A stretch of DNA of 64,000 nt, taken from Phocaeicola coprophilus (GTDB lineage: Bacteria; Bacteroidota; Bacteroidia; Bacteroidales; Bacteroidaceae). Made by a program: the position numbers and the translations under genes. The notes below the pieces were generated by a model. The model worked only from the letters and a program-made list of their open reading frames with translations. It was not told where the DNA came from and did not search any database. Below are positions 63,864 through 64,000 of the stretch, piece after piece (the stretch's first letter is position 1; each line of letters opens with the position of its first letter). The stretch covers positions 28,342-92,341 of the forward strand of contig JACJJM010000015.1 in assembly GCA_016900015.1 (NCBI GenBank), written 5' to 3'.

Positions 63864-64000
63864 CCCCAATCATTAACCTTTGACCCGCAGGTGGTAGATT
63901 GATAATTTTTCAGTACAAGCTCGTTTTACATTCATTAACTATTGCTGAAGGAATGAAGGATATGAAGGATATTTTGCAAACTTTTCCAAAATGCAAAAAA
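63864..64000. other. Right edge, no gene recognised
   Basis: 137 AT-rich bases with no supported reading frame. GAAGGAATGAAGGATATGAAGGATATTTTG contains a GAAGGATAT direct repeat but no clear start or promoter. The gap from 63208 to 63498 upstream of the DUF3575 gene likewise holds only AT-rich sequence, probably including that operon's promoter. Confidence 0.3.

Noticed and set aside
63685..63876. 63-residue protein inside the type A element
   Set aside because: The frame is not maintained in the copy at 58090-58295 and shows no protein-like pattern.

Overview
This 64 kb window is chromosomal DNA from a gut-type Bacteroidales bacterium (Bacteroides/Phocaeicola-like). The reasons are: the ATP synthase operon opens with beta and epsilon genes; there is a SusC/SusD locus with its own sigma factor and FecR anti-sigma factor; PUR-family DUF3276, DUF4494, DUF5606, DUF3575 and DUF6261 proteins are present; NusB is long; and promoters carry the Bacteroidota-type TAnnTTTG -7 box, five of them with TTG exactly 20 bases upstream. 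Assignment below family level cannot be made from the sequence alone. I recognised no rRNA, tRNA or CRISPR array, and no intact transposase.

Layout. 1-5 kb: partial rplY, a DUF3276 gene, then nusB-yajC-ybbR-coaE and a DUF5606 gene. 5.2-8.5 kb: a tricorn-like S41 protease. 8.6-11 kb: a TIR-bounded element, a small secreted protein and a DUF6261 gene preceded by a perfectly periodic array of twelve 41-bp units, each able to form two hairpins. 11-18 kb: a decayed polysaccharide-utilisation-type locus (frameshifted lipoprotein, internally deleted susD, susC with two nonsense codons and a deletion) whose FecR and sigma-factor genes look intact. 18-23 kb: flavodiiron protein, radical SAM protein and dipeptidyl peptidase IV. 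22.9-27 kb: a minus-strand ECF sigma-factor cluster with Spy/CpxP-like proteins, a histidine-rich lipoprotein, a SUMF1-type protein and its chimeric relic. 27.7-36.5 kb: araA, an FGGY kinase, transketolase and rpiB (arabinose into the pentose phosphate pathway), then DUF4494, a YggS-type PLP protein and an acyl-CoA ligase. 36.5-40 kb: a membrane protein, an acetyltransferase, a PatB-type C-S lyase and a Dabb protein. 40.2-47.4 kb: the complete F-type ATP synthase operon. 47.6-50 kb: a UvrA2-like ABC protein. 50.5-54.2 kb: cyclophilin-like lipoprotein, alpha/beta hydrolase with a cysteine nucleophile and DUF362 protein, divergent from an AraC regulator. 54.4-58 kb: a gutted outer-membrane-protein gene, a PAP2 phosphatase with a C-terminal barrel, a SIMPL protein and a double GNAT protein. 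58.3-63.2 kb: a three-gene envelope operon that includes a protein made of four tandem beta-barrel units. The right edge holds a nucleotidyltransferase relic cut off by an element.

Two themes run through the window. First, gene decay by loss of the middle: susC, susD, a SUMF1/esterase chimera and an OMP_b-brl-type gene all keep their N- and C-terminal parts but lack the centre. Second, a family of 160-206-bp elements with shared terminal inverted repeats (CCCAAATCGGTCATTAGA) occurs at least six times with two unrelated cores. At two genes the element end supplies or abuts the stop codon. The most unusual unexplained structure is the DUF6261 gene with its 12-unit double-hairpin array.
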